Positions 27,100-36,504 of a stretch of DNA of 64,000 nucleotides are shown here, in pieces. Where the stretch lies: assembly GCF_030419005.1 (NCBI RefSeq), contig NZ_CP106951.1:1612001-1676000 (forward strand), in the 5' to 3' direction. The translations under genes and the position numbers were made by a program. The notes beneath the pieces were generated by a model that saw only the letters and a program-made list of their open reading frames with translations, did no database searches and was not told the DNA's origin. Position 1 is the stretch's first letter. Every line of letters begins with the position of its first letter. This stretch comes from Eleftheria terrae. GTDB taxonomy: Bacteria > Pseudomonadota > Gammaproteobacteria > Burkholderiales > Burkholderiaceae_C.

Positions 27100-28475
27100 G
27101 CCTGCCCACCGCCCTGCCCCTGCTGGCCGGCGCCGGGCTCGACGCACCGCTGGCCTGGCGCGACGGCCAGCCGGTGAGCCGCAGCCACTACCTGGCCGAG
27201 CTGCATGCGCTGGCGGCTGCGCTGCCGGCCGGCGGGCCGCTGCTGGCCATGACGGCCGACCGCTACCGCTTCGCGCTGGCGCTGGGCGCGGCCCTGCTGC
27301 AAGGCGAGTGCAACCTGCTGCCGCCCAACCACACGCCGGACACCATCGCCCGGCTGGCAGCGCTGTTTCCGCAGGCCTATGCGCTGGCCGACGAGGTGGC
27401 ACCCGCGCTGGCGATGCCGAGCCGGCCCTTCCCGGCGCTCGCCGGCACGGCTGGCGGCCATGCCGGTGATGTGCCGCTGATCGACACGCAGGCCGTGGTC
27501 GCCCGGGTGCTCACCTCCGGCTCCACCGGCACGCCGGGCGTGCACGCGAAGCGCTGGGGCGGGCTGGTGCAGAACATCAGTGCTGCCGCGGAGCGCATTG
27601 CCGAGCACCTGGGCCGGCCCGACCTGCAGGGGGTGACTTTCGTCGGCACGGTGCCGGCGCACCACATGTACGGCTTCGAGTCGACCGTGCTGGTCGCGAT
27701 GCTGGGCGGCGCCGCTTTTGCGGTGGAGCGCCCCTTCTTCCCGGCCGACATCGTGCAGTCGCTGCAGCGCCTGCCGCGCCCGCGGGTGCTGGTGACCACG
27801 CCCTTCCACCTGAAGACACTGCTCGAATCGGGCCTGGCGCTGCCGCCGGTCGATTTGTGCGTGAGTGCCACCGCGCCGCTGTCGCCCCAACTGGCGGCGC
27901 GGGCCGAGGCAGCCTTCGGCGCGCCGCTGATGGAGATCTACGGCTGCACCGAGGCGGGCCAGGTTGCCACCCGCCGCACCACCGAAGGCCCGGAGTGGCG
28001 CACCTTCCAGGGCCTGGTCCTCAGCGGCGACGGGGAAGCGTGCCGGGTGCAGGGCGGCCATGTGCCGGAAGCCACCGCGCTGGCCGATGTGCTCGAGGTG
28101 CTGGACGACACCCGCTTTCGCCTGCTGGGACGCTCGAACGACCTGATCAACGTGGCCGGCAAGCGCAGCTCGCTGTCGCACCTCAACTACCACCTCAACA
28201 GCATCGCCGGCGTGCACGACGGTGTCTTCTGGCTGCCGCCGGCCGGCGAGGTGGAAGACGTGGCCCGGCCAGTGGCCTTTGTCGTTGCCCCGGGCCTCGC
28301 CCGCGAGCAGTTGCTGGCCGAGCTGCGCCAGCGCATCGACCCGGTGCTGCTGCCGCGCCGCATCATTGCGCTGGACGCCTTGCCGCGCGATGCGACCGGC
28401 AAGCTGCCGGCGGCTCGCCTGGCCGCCCTGGCCGCCCACCTGTTGCCCGGCGAGGCCGCCGCCGGCACCGCCTGA
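27096..28475 (+). CDS. Aryl-acid:ACP ligase, AMP-binding family (ApeH-like)
   Basis: The 459-residue adenylate-forming enzyme has the P-loop SGSTGTPG at residues 141-148, the YGCTEAG adenine-binding motif near residue 285, the LGRSNDLINVAGKR hinge near residue 350 and the terminal catalytic lysine in RDATGKLP near residue 436. In aryl polyene systems this enzyme activates the aromatic acid and loads it onto the ACP. Overlap of 4 nt with the upstream gene confirms the ATG at 27096. The likely substrate here is a hydroxybenzoate produced by the chorismatase at 46584-47618. Confidence 0.85.
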   Translation: MSLPTALPLLAGAGLDAPLAWRDGQPVSRSHYLAELHALAAALPAGGPLLAMTADRYRFALALGAALLQGECNLLPPNHTPDTIARLAALFPQAYALADEVAPALAMPSRPFPALAGTAGGHAGDVPLIDTQAVVARVLTSGSTGTPGVHAKRWGGLVQNISAAAERIAEHLGRPDLQGVTFVGTVPAHHMYGFESTVLVAMLGGAAFAVERPFFPADIVQSLQRLPRPRVLVTTPFHLKTLLESGLALPPVDLCVSATAPLSPQLAARAEAAFGAPLMEIYGCTEAGQVATRRTTEGPEWRTFQGLVLSGDGEACRVQGGHVPEATALADVLEVLDDTRFRLLGRSNDLINVAGKRSSLSHLNYHLNSIAGVHDGVFWLPPAGEVEDVARPVAFVVAPGLAREQLLAELRQRIDPVLLPRRIIALDALPRDATGKLPAARLAALAAHLLPGEAAAGTA

Positions 28476-28488
28476 CCAGCCGCCTGCC

Positions 28489-28812
28489 ATGCCAAGCTGC
28501 GAGCTGCGCATCCCTGCCGACCACCCGAGCTTCGCCGGCCACTTTCCCGGCCATCCCATCCTGCCGGGGGTGGTGCTGCTGGCCGAGCTGATGGAAGCCG
28601 TTCTCGCCGACGCCGAGGCGGCGCGGCTGCTGGGGCCGGCGCCCCGGCTCGGCGCGGTCAAGTTCCTGGCGCCGGTGGGCCCGGGTGCCCGGCTGCGGCT
28701 GAGCTGGGAGGCCGCCGGCGCACGGCTGCGCTTCGATGCGACGCGGCTGGATGAGGCGGGCGAGGCCACTGCTGCCAGTGGCCACTTCGACACGGCGCTG
28801 CCTGGCCGCTGA
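28489..28812 (+). CDS. Hotdog-fold dehydratase subunit, FabA/FabZ-like (ApeI-like)
   Basis: The 107-residue single-hotdog protein contains the FabZ-type motif GHFPGHPILPGVVLLAEL near the N-terminus but lacks the LPHR-type catalytic histidine region of full FabZ. In aryl polyene systems ApeI works as a heteromer with ApeP to dehydrate 3-hydroxyacyl-ACP without chain saturation, giving conjugated double bonds. The partner here is at 36501-36974. It starts 13 nt after the ligase stop. Confidence 0.8.
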   Translation: MPSCELRIPADHPSFAGHFPGHPILPGVVLLAELMEAVLADAEAARLLGPAPRLGAVKFLAPVGPGARLRLSWEAAGARLRFDATRLDEAGEATAASGHFDTALPGR

Positions 28813-28825
28813 TCCGGGCCTGCCA

Positions 28826-29851
28826 ATGCACGACCGCTCCGCCTCCGCCGCCGGCAATGCCGCCGCCCCCACCGCGTGGACCGGGCAGCGCGAGCGCAGC
28901 AATGCGCGCACGCTGCGGCTGATGAGCTGGATCGCCACCACGCTGGGCCGGCGCGTGGCCCGGGCGGTGCTGCACCCGATCACGCTCTATTTCCTCTGCT
29001 TTGGCGCGGCAGCCGGTCGGGCCTCGCGCCAGTACCTGGGGCGGGTGCTGCAACGCCCCCCCGGCTGGCGGGAGCGCTATCGCCACCTGCACCACTTCGC
29101 GGCGACGGTGCTCGACCGCGTCTACCTGCTGCAGGAGCGCTTCGACGAATTCGACATCCAGCTGCAAGGCCTGGAGCACCTCGACGCCGTGCTGGCCGAG
29201 GGCGAGGGCGCGTTGCTGGTCGGGGCCCACCTCGGCAGCTTCGAGGCGCTGCGGGCGCTCGGGCAGTCGCACGGCGGCCTGCGGGTGGCCATGGTGATGT
29301 ACGAAGACAATGCCCGGCTCATCAACAGCACGCTGAAGGCGATCGCCCCGGCGGCCGAGCTCCACACCATCGCGCTGGGCCGCCTGGAGGCCATGCTGAG
29401 CCTGCGCGACTGGCTCGACCACGGCGGCGTGGCCGGGCTGCTGGCCGACCGCACGCTGCCGGCCCAGGGCCAGCGCTCCGGCACCCACCAGCTGCCCTTC
29501 CTGGGCCAGCCGGCGGCTTTCTCGGACGGCCCGTTCCGGCTGGCCGCGCTGCTGCGCCGCCAGGTTGTCTTCATGGCCGGCCTTTACCATGGCGGGCGCC
29601 GCTACGAGCTGCGCTTCCTGCCGGTGGCCGACTTCCGGCAGCGGCCGCGCGGCCAGGCGGCGCTGGATGCCGCCATCGGCGAGGCCGTCGCCCGCTATGT
29701 CGCCATCCTCGAAGGGCTGTGCCGCGAGTCGCCCTACAACTGGTTCAACTTCTTCGACTTCTGGGCCAGTGCGGCCGAGCCGCCGCCCCAGGTCTCACCC
29801 ACTGCCGACGATGACCGACCCGCTGCCCCGCATCCTCCCCTCACGGCCTGA
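28826..29851 (+). CDS. LpxL/HtrB-type lysophospholipid acyltransferase of the pigment operon
   Basis: The 341-residue protein belongs to the lauroyl/myristoyl acyltransferase family. The active-site pair is seen as H-x4-E in GAHLGSFEAL near residue 135. In aryl polyene clusters such an acyltransferase is thought to attach the acyl chain to its lipid anchor. The first 30 residues are Ala/Ser-rich and less conserved; the ATG at 28826 lies 13 nt after the ApeI-like gene. The C-terminal end overlaps the LolA-like gene by 41 nt in another frame. Confidence 0.82.
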   Translation: MHDRSASAAGNAAAPTAWTGQRERSNARTLRLMSWIATTLGRRVARAVLHPITLYFLCFGAAAGRASRQYLGRVLQRPPGWRERYRHLHHFAATVLDRVYLLQERFDEFDIQLQGLEHLDAVLAEGEGALLVGAHLGSFEALRALGQSHGGLRVAMVMYEDNARLINSTLKAIAPAAELHTIALGRLEAMLSLRDWLDHGGVAGLLADRTLPAQGQRSGTHQLPFLGQPAAFSDGPFRLAALLRRQVVFMAGLYHGGRRYELRFLPVADFRQRPRGQAALDAAIGEAVARYVAILEGLCRESPYNWFNFFDFWASAAEPPPQVSPTADDDRPAAPHPPLTA

Positions 29852-30464
29852 GCCGGCTGCCCCCGCGTGCTGGCGCCGCCGGCTGCTGGCGGCCGTCGGG
29901 CTGGCCGCCGGGCTGGCCTTGTGCGCGCCTGCGCTGGCGGCCGGCGAGCTGAGCCTGGCGCAGCTGATGCAGGCGCTGGCCCAGGTCAAGTCGGGCGAGG
30001 CGCGCTTTGTCGAGAAGCGCCGGGTCGGCGAGCTGCAGACGACGCTCGAATCGTCCGGCCGCCTGTCGTTCCAGGCGCCCGATGTCTTTGTCCGCGAGAC
30101 GCTCAAGCCGCGGCAGGAGCGTCTCGCGGTGACCGGCAACCACGTCACGATGAGCCAGGGCAGCCGCAGCCGCACGCTGGCGCTCGACAGCGCGCCCGAG
30201 GCCGAGGCCATCGTCGAGGCGGTGCGCGGCACGCTCACCGGCAATGCCGCGGCGCTGCAGCGGCATTTCATCCCCGGCCTGTCCGGCACGCTGGAGCGCT
30301 GGACGCTGGAGCTGGAGCCGCGCGAGCCGCGCCTGCGCGGCCAGGTGGCACGTGTCACCGTGCTGGGCCAGCAGGCGCAATTGCGGGAAGTGCGCATCCT
30401 GCTGGCCGACGGTGATTCGTCGGTGATGCAGATCGAGACGCTGGCGCCGGGCACCGGCCGATGA
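29811..30464 (+). CDS. LolA-like periplasmic lipoprotein carrier
   Basis: The 217-residue protein has a Sec signal peptide (positively charged RRRLLAAVGLAAGLALCAPALAA, probable cleavage after Ala44) and a LolA-like domain (LSFQAPDVFVRETLKPRQE, typical of outer-membrane lipoprotein carrier proteins). In aryl polyene loci LolA homologues together with MMPL proteins are proposed to carry the lipid through the periplasm. The ATG at 29811 overlaps the acyltransferase by 41 nt and the stop overlaps the MMPL start by 4 nt. Confidence 0.8.
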   Translation: MTDPLPRILPSRPEPAAPACWRRRLLAAVGLAAGLALCAPALAAGELSLAQLMQALAQVKSGEARFVEKRRVGELQTTLESSGRLSFQAPDVFVRETLKPRQERLAVTGNHVTMSQGSRSRTLALDSAPEAEAIVEAVRGTLTGNAAALQRHFIPGLSGTLERWTLELEPREPRLRGQVARVTVLGQQAQLREVRILLADGDSSVMQIETLAPGTGR

Positions 30465-32854
30465 ACCGCCGCTGGCTTCGGCAGCCGGCCCTGTGGGCCT
30501 GGCTGGCCCTGATGCTGCTGGCGCTGGGCCTGGCCTGGCGCGCCAGCTATGTGGCCGACCTGTCGGCCTTCCTGCCCCGTGCGCCGAGCGGCGAGCAGCG
30601 CGTGCTGCTGGAGCAGCTCAAGCGGGGCGGCACCGCCCGGGTGATGCTGATCGGCCTGCGCGGCGCCGATGCCACGACGCGGGCCGAGGCCTCCCGCACG
30701 CTGGCCGCCGGCTTGCGCGCCAGCGGCCACTTCGACGCCGTGCACAACGGCGACCACACCGCCTGGCAGCAGGCCGGCCGCTTCCTGCTCGACCACCGCT
30801 ACCTGCTGAGCCCGGCGGTCGACGCCGAGCGCTTCACCGTGAACGGCCTGCGCGACGGCCTGGCCGACACCGCCTCGCTGCTCGGCACGCCGGCCGGCAG
30901 CATGATCAAGCCGCTGCTGTGGCGCGACCCCACCGGCGAGACCGTGCGCATGGCCGAGGCGATGATGCCGGCCAGCGCGCCGCGCATCGAGGCCGGCGTG
31001 TGGATGTCGCGCCAGCAGCCCCGTGCGCTGCTGGTGGCCACCACGCGGGCGGAGGGCGCCGACCTCGATGCGCAGGCCGCCGCCGTCGCCGAAGTGCGCC
31101 GCGCCTTTGTGCCGCTGGCCGGCCGCGGCCTGCAGCTGGAGCTGTCGGGCCCCGGCGTGATGAGCGTCGAGGCGCGCGGCCAGATCCAGGCCGAGGTGGA
31201 GCGGCTGGCCACCATCGACACGGTGGCCATGGTCGCGCTGCTGCTGCTGGCCTTCGGCTCGCTGGCGGCGGTCGGCATCGCGCTGCTGCCGGTGGCCAGC
31301 GGCGTGCTGGCCGGCATTGCCGCGGTGAGCCTGGGCTTCGGCGAGGTGCACGGCATCACGCTCGGCTTCGGCACCACGCTGATCGGCGAGGCGGTGGACT
31401 ACGCCATCTACTACCTCATCCAGGCCCGGCCGGCGGACCCGGCTGCCGCCCCCGCCGGCCAGGGCCATCTGCACTGGCGCCACCACAGCTGGCCCACGGT
31501 GCGGCTGGGCCTGTGGACCTCGATGGCCGGCTTCGCCGCGCTGGCCTTCTCCGGCTTTGCGGGCCTGGCGCAGCTGGGCGTGTTCTCGCTCGCCGGCCTG
31601 GCGGCGGCAGCCCTGACCACCCGCCACCTGCTGCCCTGCCTGGCGCCCGACGGCGCCGCCGGCCTCGGCCTGCGGCGCCCGCTGGGCCGGGCGGTGGCCC
31701 GCGCCGCCGCGGCGTTGCCGCGCTGGCGCTGGCCGCTGGCTGCGCTGACCGTGGCGGCCCTGGCCTGGCTGGCACTGCAGCCGAGTGCCTGGCGGGGCAC
31801 GCTGGCCTCGCTCAGCCCGGTCGCGCCGGCCGCGCTGCAGCTGGATGCCTCGCTGCGTGCCGACCTGGGTGCCTCCGAAGCCGGCACACTCATCGCCATC
31901 GAGGCACCGGACGAAGCCACCGCGCTGGAGCGCGCCGAGCAGGCCGGCCGGCGGCTGGACGCGCTGGTGGCCGACGGCCGGCTGCTGGGCTACGAGTCGC
32001 CGGCCAAGCTGCTGCCCAGCCCGGCCACCCAGAGGGCCCGCCAGCGCGCCCTGCCCAACGCCGACACCCTGCGCGCCCGGTTGGCCGAGGCGGCCGAGGG
32101 CGGCCCGCTGCCGGCCGCCCGCATGCAGCCCTTCATCGACGATGTGCAGGCCCAGCGCCGCCTGCCACCGCTGACGCGGGCCAGCCTGGCCGGCACGCCG
32201 CTCGACAGCGCGCTGCAGGCACAACTGCTGCCGGGCCACGCCGGCGGCCCGTGGACGGTGCTGCTGCACCTGCAGCTGCCGCCGCAGCCCACGCTGGACG
32301 GCACCTCGCTGCGGGCGGCCCTGGCCGGACTGCCGGACACGCGGGTGGTGCAGATCCAGGCCGAACTCGACGGCCTCTACCGCCACTACCTGCGCGAGGC
32401 GCAGTGGCAGGCGGGCCTGGGCGCGCTGGCGGTGCTGTTGCTGCTGGGCGCCCACCTGCGCTCGCTGCGCCGGCTGCTGGCGGTGACGCTGCCGCTGGCC
32501 GCCAGCGTGGCGCTGCTACTGGCGGGCCTGACGGCGGCCGGCGTGCCGCTCGGCGTGCTGCACCTGGTGGGCCTGTTGCTGGTGGTGGCGGTGGGCTCGA
32601 ACTACGCCCTGTTCTTCGACCACCTGCGCCACACCGGGGAGGCCGATGCCGAGACGCTGGCCTCACTGATGATGGCCAACCTCACCACCGTGGTGTCCTT
32701 CGGCGTGCTGGCCACTGCCGGGGTGCCGGCGCTGGCCGGCATCGGCCTGGTGGTGGCGCCTGGCGCGCTGCTGGCGCTGGTGCTGGCGGCGGCCTTCATC
32801 GCTCCTTCTAGGGAGGTGCCGGCGGCAGCCCGTGTGGGACAATCCGCCCGCTGA
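30461..32854 (+). CDS. MMPL/RND-family lipid exporter of the aryl polyene locus
   Basis: The 797-residue inner-membrane protein has an MMPL layout: one N-terminal helix (LWAWLALMLLALGLAWRASYVADLSAFLP), a periplasmic domain, five or six helices (about 245-400, with GTTLIGEAVDYAIYYLIQARP), a second periplasmic domain and a second helix block with GLLLVVAVGSNYALFFDHLRH. The two acidic helix-4/10 motifs correspond to proton-relay positions. It follows the LolA-like gene with a 4-nt overlap, suggesting joint export of the pigment lipid, analogous to hopanoid and xanthomonadin exporters. Confidence 0.85.
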   Translation: MNRRWLRQPALWAWLALMLLALGLAWRASYVADLSAFLPRAPSGEQRVLLEQLKRGGTARVMLIGLRGADATTRAEASRTLAAGLRASGHFDAVHNGDHTAWQQAGRFLLDHRYLLSPAVDAERFTVNGLRDGLADTASLLGTPAGSMIKPLLWRDPTGETVRMAEAMMPASAPRIEAGVWMSRQQPRALLVATTRAEGADLDAQAAAVAEVRRAFVPLAGRGLQLELSGPGVMSVEARGQIQAEVERLATIDTVAMVALLLLAFGSLAAVGIALLPVASGVLAGIAAVSLGFGEVHGITLGFGTTLIGEAVDYAIYYLIQARPADPAAAPAGQGHLHWRHHSWPTVRLGLWTSMAGFAALAFSGFAGLAQLGVFSLAGLAAAALTTRHLLPCLAPDGAAGLGLRRPLGRAVARAAAALPRWRWPLAALTVAALAWLALQPSAWRGTLASLSPVAPAALQLDASLRADLGASEAGTLIAIEAPDEATALERAEQAGRRLDALVADGRLLGYESPAKLLPSPATQRARQRALPNADTLRARLAEAAEGGPLPAARMQPFIDDVQAQRRLPPLTRASLAGTPLDSALQAQLLPGHAGGPWTVLLHLQLPPQPTLDGTSLRAALAGLPDTRVVQIQAELDGLYRHYLREAQWQAGLGALAVLLLLGAHLRSLRRLLAVTLPLAASVALLLAGLTAAGVPLGVLHLVGLLLVVAVGSNYALFFDHLRHTGEADAETLASLMMANLTTVVSFGVLATAGVPALAGIGLVVAPGALLALVLAAAFIAPSREVPAAARVGQSAR

Positions 32855-32910
32855 TCGACCCCGAACCCGGGGCCTGCCGCCAGCGCCCGAGCGGCGCTTC
32901 CGCAAGAGCC

Positions 32911-33777
32911 ATGACGTCCCTGCCGACCTTCCCGCCCGCTTGGCCCGTGCCGCCGCTGCTGAAGCTCAGCGCTGCCTGCCACCTGGCGGCCGCGTTGCTG
33001 CCGCTCGCCGTACCGGAGGGCTGGCGCTGGGGCCTGGCCTTGCTGCTGGCCAACCATGCCATCATCACCGCCGCCGGCTTGTGGCCACGTTCGAGCTGGC
33101 TGGGCGCGAACCTGACGCGGCTGCCGGCCGACGCAGCGGCCCGCTGCGAGATCGCCCTCACCATCGATGACGGCCCCGATCCCGAGGTGACGCCCGCCGT
33201 GCTCGACCTGCTCGACGCGCACGCCGCCCGCGCCACCTTCTTCTGCATCGCCGAGCGGGCAGCCCGCCATCCTGCGCTGCTGCAGGACATCCTGCGCCGC
33301 GGGCACAGCGTGCAGAACCACACACAGCACCATTCGCACCGCTTCTCGCTACTGGGTCCGGGCGGCTTCGAGCGCGAGATCGCCACCTCGCAGGCGACCT
33401 TCACCCGGCTGACCGGCCAGGCACCCACGCTGTTTCGTGCCCCGGCCGGCCTGCGCAACCCCTTCCTTGCACCGGTGCTGCACCGCCACGGCCTGCTGCT
33501 GGCCAGCTGGACCCGGCGCGGCTACGACACCCGCGAGCGCGATCCGGCCCGGGTGCTGGCCCGGTTGAGCGATGGGCTGGGCGCCGGCGACATCCTGCTG
33601 TTGCACGACGGCCATGCGGCCCGCACCGCGGCCGGCCGCCCGGTGGTGCTCGAGGTGCTGCCGGCCCTGTTGCAGCGCTGCGCCGCCGCCGGGCTGCGCC
33701 CGGTGACGCTGCCCGAGGCGCTTGCCGCCCCGGCCGCCCGCCGGCCCCTGCCCGGCATGGCCGAGGCTGCCCGATGA
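32911..33777 (+). CDS. Polysaccharide deacetylase (NodB homology) family protein
   Basis: The 288-residue protein has one or two N-terminal hydrophobic segments (residues about 15-60) and a NodB domain from about residue 80. Metal/catalytic motifs are TIDDGPDPE (84-92) with the catalytic and metal Asp pair, and QNHTQHHSH (a His-x3-His-like metal pair). Family members remove N-acetyl groups from sugars. Its 4-nt overlap with the next methyltransferase places it in the pigment operon, where it might edit a sugar in the lipid head group. The start at 32911 is supported by position after the MMPL gene; no strong ribosome site is visible. Confidence 0.8.
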   Translation: MTSLPTFPPAWPVPPLLKLSAACHLAAALLPLAVPEGWRWGLALLLANHAIITAAGLWPRSSWLGANLTRLPADAAARCEIALTIDDGPDPEVTPAVLDLLDAHAARATFFCIAERAARHPALLQDILRRGHSVQNHTQHHSHRFSLLGPGGFEREIATSQATFTRLTGQAPTLFRAPAGLRNPFLAPVLHRHGLLLASWTRRGYDTRERDPARVLARLSDGLGAGDILLLHDGHAARTAAGRPVVLEVLPALLQRCAAAGLRPVTLPEALAAPAARRPLPGMAEAAR

Positions 33778-34523
33778 GCCGCCCGACGCCCGACGCCGCC
33801 TGGCACCGACTGCGCGAGACCGCCGCCGCGCCCTACCGCAGCGCCGGCCGCTTCGCCTGGCATTTCGCCCGGGGCAAGCTCGGCATGGACCCGGTGTTTC
33901 GCCACCTGCTGAGCCAGGGCCTGGTGCCGCCGGCGGCCCGGGTGCTGGACATCGGCTGCGGCCAGGGCGTGCTGGCCAGCCTGCTGCTCAGCGCCGGCCG
34001 CAGCGCTCCCGGCGACTGGCCCGAAGGCTGGGCACCGGCACCCTGCGGCACGCGCGTCACCGGCATCGAGCTGATGCCGCGCGACGTCGCACGGGCGCGG
34101 GCTGCCCTGGCCGGCGAAGGCGAGGCCGCCCGCTTCGTCTGCGCCGACATGCGCCAGGCCGAGTTCCCGCCGAGCGAGGCGGTGGTCATCCTCGACGTGC
34201 TGCACTACATCGGCCATGCCGAGCAGGACGCGGTGCTGCGGCGCGTGCATGCCGCGCTCTCGCCGGGCGGCGTGCTGCTGCTGCGGGTGGGCGATGCCGC
34301 CCAGAAGCGCGGCTACGCCATCAGCCAGTGGGTGGACCGGCTGGTCACCCGCGTGCGCGGCCACCGTGTGCCGCCCACCTATGGCCGGCCCCTGGCCGCC
34401 TGGATTGAACAGCTGCGGGCACTTGGCTTCGAGGTGCAGCCTCGCCCGATGAGCCAGGGCACCCCTTTCGCGAACGTCCTGCTGGTGGCCCGCCGCCGCA
34501 GCGACGCAGGAGCTTGCGCATGA
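33774..34523 (+). CDS. Class I SAM-dependent methyltransferase in pigment operon
   Basis: The 249-residue methyltransferase has motif I VLDIGCGQGVLASLLL (about residues 60-75), an acidic second-strand end (GIELMPRD) and AVVILDVLHYIGHAEQD as motif IV. It overlaps the deacetylase by 4 nt and the ketosynthase by 4 nt, so it is an integral part of the operon. In aryl polyene pathways a methyltransferase modifies the aromatic ring (C- or O-methylation). Which atom is methylated cannot be told. Confidence 0.82.
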   Translation: MSRPTPDAAWHRLRETAAAPYRSAGRFAWHFARGKLGMDPVFRHLLSQGLVPPAARVLDIGCGQGVLASLLLSAGRSAPGDWPEGWAPAPCGTRVTGIELMPRDVARARAALAGEGEAARFVCADMRQAEFPPSEAVVILDVLHYIGHAEQDAVLRRVHAALSPGGVLLLRVGDAAQKRGYAISQWVDRLVTRVRGHRVPPTYGRPLAAWIEQLRALGFEVQPRPMSQGTPFANVLLVARRRSDAGACA

Positions 34524-35704
34524 AGAAGAACCCGCTGCCGATCAGCAGCATCACCGCCACCAGCGCACTGGGCGCCGGTCAGGCCGCCCACCTGGCGGCC
34601 TTGCAGGCCGGCCGCAGCGGCCTGGCGCCCTGCCGTTTCGCCGATGTGGACCTGCCCGGCTATGTCGGCGAGGTCAAGGGCCTGGACGCGGTGCAACTGC
34701 CGCAGGCGCTGGCCGCTTACGACTGCCGCAACCACCGCCTGGCCTGGCTCGCCCTGCAGCAGGACGGCTTCTTCGAGGCGGTGCACCAGGCCCGCGAGCG
34801 CTGGGGGGCCGAGCGCGTTGCGGTGTTGCTCGGCACCAGCACCTCCGGCATCCTGCAGACCGAGCTGGCCTACCGGCGGCGCGACGCCAGCGGCGCGCTG
34901 CCGGCCGACTTCCACTATGCCGAGACGCACAACACCGGCTCGCTCGCCGCCTTCGTGGCGGCCGCCCTCGGCGTGACGGGGCCGGGCATGGTGGTGTCCA
35001 CCGCCTGCTCCTCCAGCGCCAAGGTGTTCGCCTCGGCCGCCCGCCTCATCGAGGCCGGCTGGGTCGATGCCGCGGTGGTGGGCGGCGTCGACAGCCTCTG
35101 CCTCACCACCCTCTATGGCTTCAATTCGCTGGAGCTGTTCTCGCCCGACATCTGCCGCCCCTGGGATGCGCAACGGCGCGGGCTCTCGCTCGGCGAGGCC
35201 GGCGCCTTCGCGCTGATCGAGCGCGACTGCGCCGGGCCGCGCGCCTGGCTGCTGGGCTGCGGCGAAAGCAGCGACGGCCACCACATGAGCTCGCCCCATC
35301 CCGAAGGGGCGGGCGCAGTGGCCGCCATGCGCGAGGCACTCGCGCAAGCCGGCCTGGCTCCATCGGACATCGACTACATCAACCTGCATGGCACCGCCAC
35401 GCCGGGCAACGATGCGGCCGAGGACCGGGCGGTGAGCCAGGTGTTCGGCCATGACACGCCGTGCAGCTCCACCAAGGGCGCCACCGGCCACACGCTGGGC
35501 GCGGCGGGTGCGGTGGAAGCGGCGCTGTGCGTGCTGGCGCTGCAGCATGGCCTGATGCCTGGCGGCCTGAACCTGCGCGAGCGCGATCCCGCGCTGCAGG
35601 TCCGCTACCTTGACCGCAACCAGACGGCGCCGCTGCAGGCGGTGCTCAGCAATTCCTTCGGCTTCGGCGGATCCAACGCCAGCCTCGTGTTCGGAGCCGC
35701 CTGA
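34520..35704 (+). CDS. Beta-ketoacyl-ACP synthase (ApeO-like)
   Basis: The 394-residue condensing enzyme has the complete KAS I/II triad: Cys163 in VSTACSSSAKVF, His in NLHGTATPGND and His in KGATGHTLGAAG. The C-terminal SNSFGFGGSNAS loop is intact. It elongates the polyene on the ACP with malonyl units. I chose the ATG at 34520 because it overlaps the methyltransferase stop in ATGA; a TTG at 34514 is less likely. The chain-length-factor gene overlaps its stop by one nucleotide. Confidence 0.88.
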   Translation: MKKNPLPISSITATSALGAGQAAHLAALQAGRSGLAPCRFADVDLPGYVGEVKGLDAVQLPQALAAYDCRNHRLAWLALQQDGFFEAVHQARERWGAERVAVLLGTSTSGILQTELAYRRRDASGALPADFHYAETHNTGSLAAFVAAALGVTGPGMVVSTACSSSAKVFASAARLIEAGWVDAAVVGGVDSLCLTTLYGFNSLELFSPDICRPWDAQRRGLSLGEAGAFALIERDCAGPRAWLLGCGESSDGHHMSSPHPEGAGAVAAMREALAQAGLAPSDIDYINLHGTATPGNDAAEDRAVSQVFGHDTPCSSTKGATGHTLGAAGAVEAALCVLALQHGLMPGGLNLRERDPALQVRYLDRNQTAPLQAVLSNSFGFGGSNASLVFGAA

Positions 35705-36504
35705 TGCCCGCCCTCACCGTTTCCCTGCATGGCATCGGTCTGGTCGGCCCTGGCCTGCCCAGCTGGGCCGAAGCCCGCGCGGTGCTGGCCGGCCAGCAGC
35801 CCTACCAGCCCACCGCCAGCGCGGTGCCGGCGCCGCAGCGGCTGCCGGCGGCCGAGCGACGCCGCGCCGGCCTGGCCATCAAGCTGGCGATGGCGGCCGC
35901 CGAAGCCGCCTGCGCCGATGCCGCGGTGGACCCGCAGGGCCTGCCGACCGTCTTCACCTCGTCCAGCGGCGACGGTGCCAACTGCCACGCGCTGTGCGAA
36001 GTGCTGGCCGGCGACGACCGGCTCATCTCGCCGACCCGGTTCACCAACTCGGTCCACAACGCCGCAGCCGGGTACTGGCACATCGCCGTCGGCAGCCGGG
36101 CCGCCTCGACCAGCCTGTGTGCGCACGATGCCAGCTTTGGAGCCGGGCTGGTCGAAGCGCTGGCGCAGCGCGCACCCGGCAGCCAGCTGCTGCTGGTGGC
36201 CAGCGACACCGCCTATCCGGAACCGCTGCACACGGTGCGGCCGATCAGCGACAGCTTCGCGGTCGGGCTGGTGCTGGGCGACCCGGCAGCGGGCACCCCG
36301 CGCCTGAGCGTGCGGCCGCTGGCGGCGGCGGCCGCTGGCGTTTCGCCCACGCCCTGCCGCGACCCGGCGCTGGAAGGCTTGCGGCGCATCGTCCCGGCCG
36401 CCCGGGTGCTGCCACTGCTGCAGGCGCTGGCCGAGGGCGGCGAGCAGCGTGTGGTGCTCGACTACCAGTCCGGCCTGCACCTGGAAGTGCTGCTGCAGCC
36501 ATGA
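35704..36504 (+). CDS. Beta-ketoacyl synthase chain length factor (ApeC-like)
   Basis: The 266-residue protein is a shortened KS-like fold of the aryl polyene chain-length-factor type. It retains VFTSSSGDGANCHALCE and NSVHNAAAGYWHIA but has no TACSSS active-site loop and no catalytic histidine motifs, so it is probably a non-condensing partner of the KS just upstream, setting chain length. Its start overlaps the KS stop by 1 nt and its end overlaps the ApeP-like gene by 4 nt, indicating equimolar production. Confidence 0.83.
   Translation: MPALTVSLHGIGLVGPGLPSWAEARAVLAGQQPYQPTASAVPAPQRLPAAERRRAGLAIKLAMAAAEAACADAAVDPQGLPTVFTSSSGDGANCHALCEVLAGDDRLISPTRFTNSVHNAAAGYWHIAVGSRAASTSLCAHDASFGAGLVEALAQRAPGSQLLLVASDTAYPEPLHTVRPISDSFAVGLVLGDPAAGTPRLSVRPLAAAAAGVSPTPCRDPALEGLRRIVPAARVLPLLQALAEGGEQRVVLDYQSGLHLEVLLQP

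Noticed and set aside
29795..32455. An 886-codon minus-strand open frame
   Set aside because: Antisense to the LolA-like and MMPL genes, Gln/Arg/Gly-rich, no recognisable domain.
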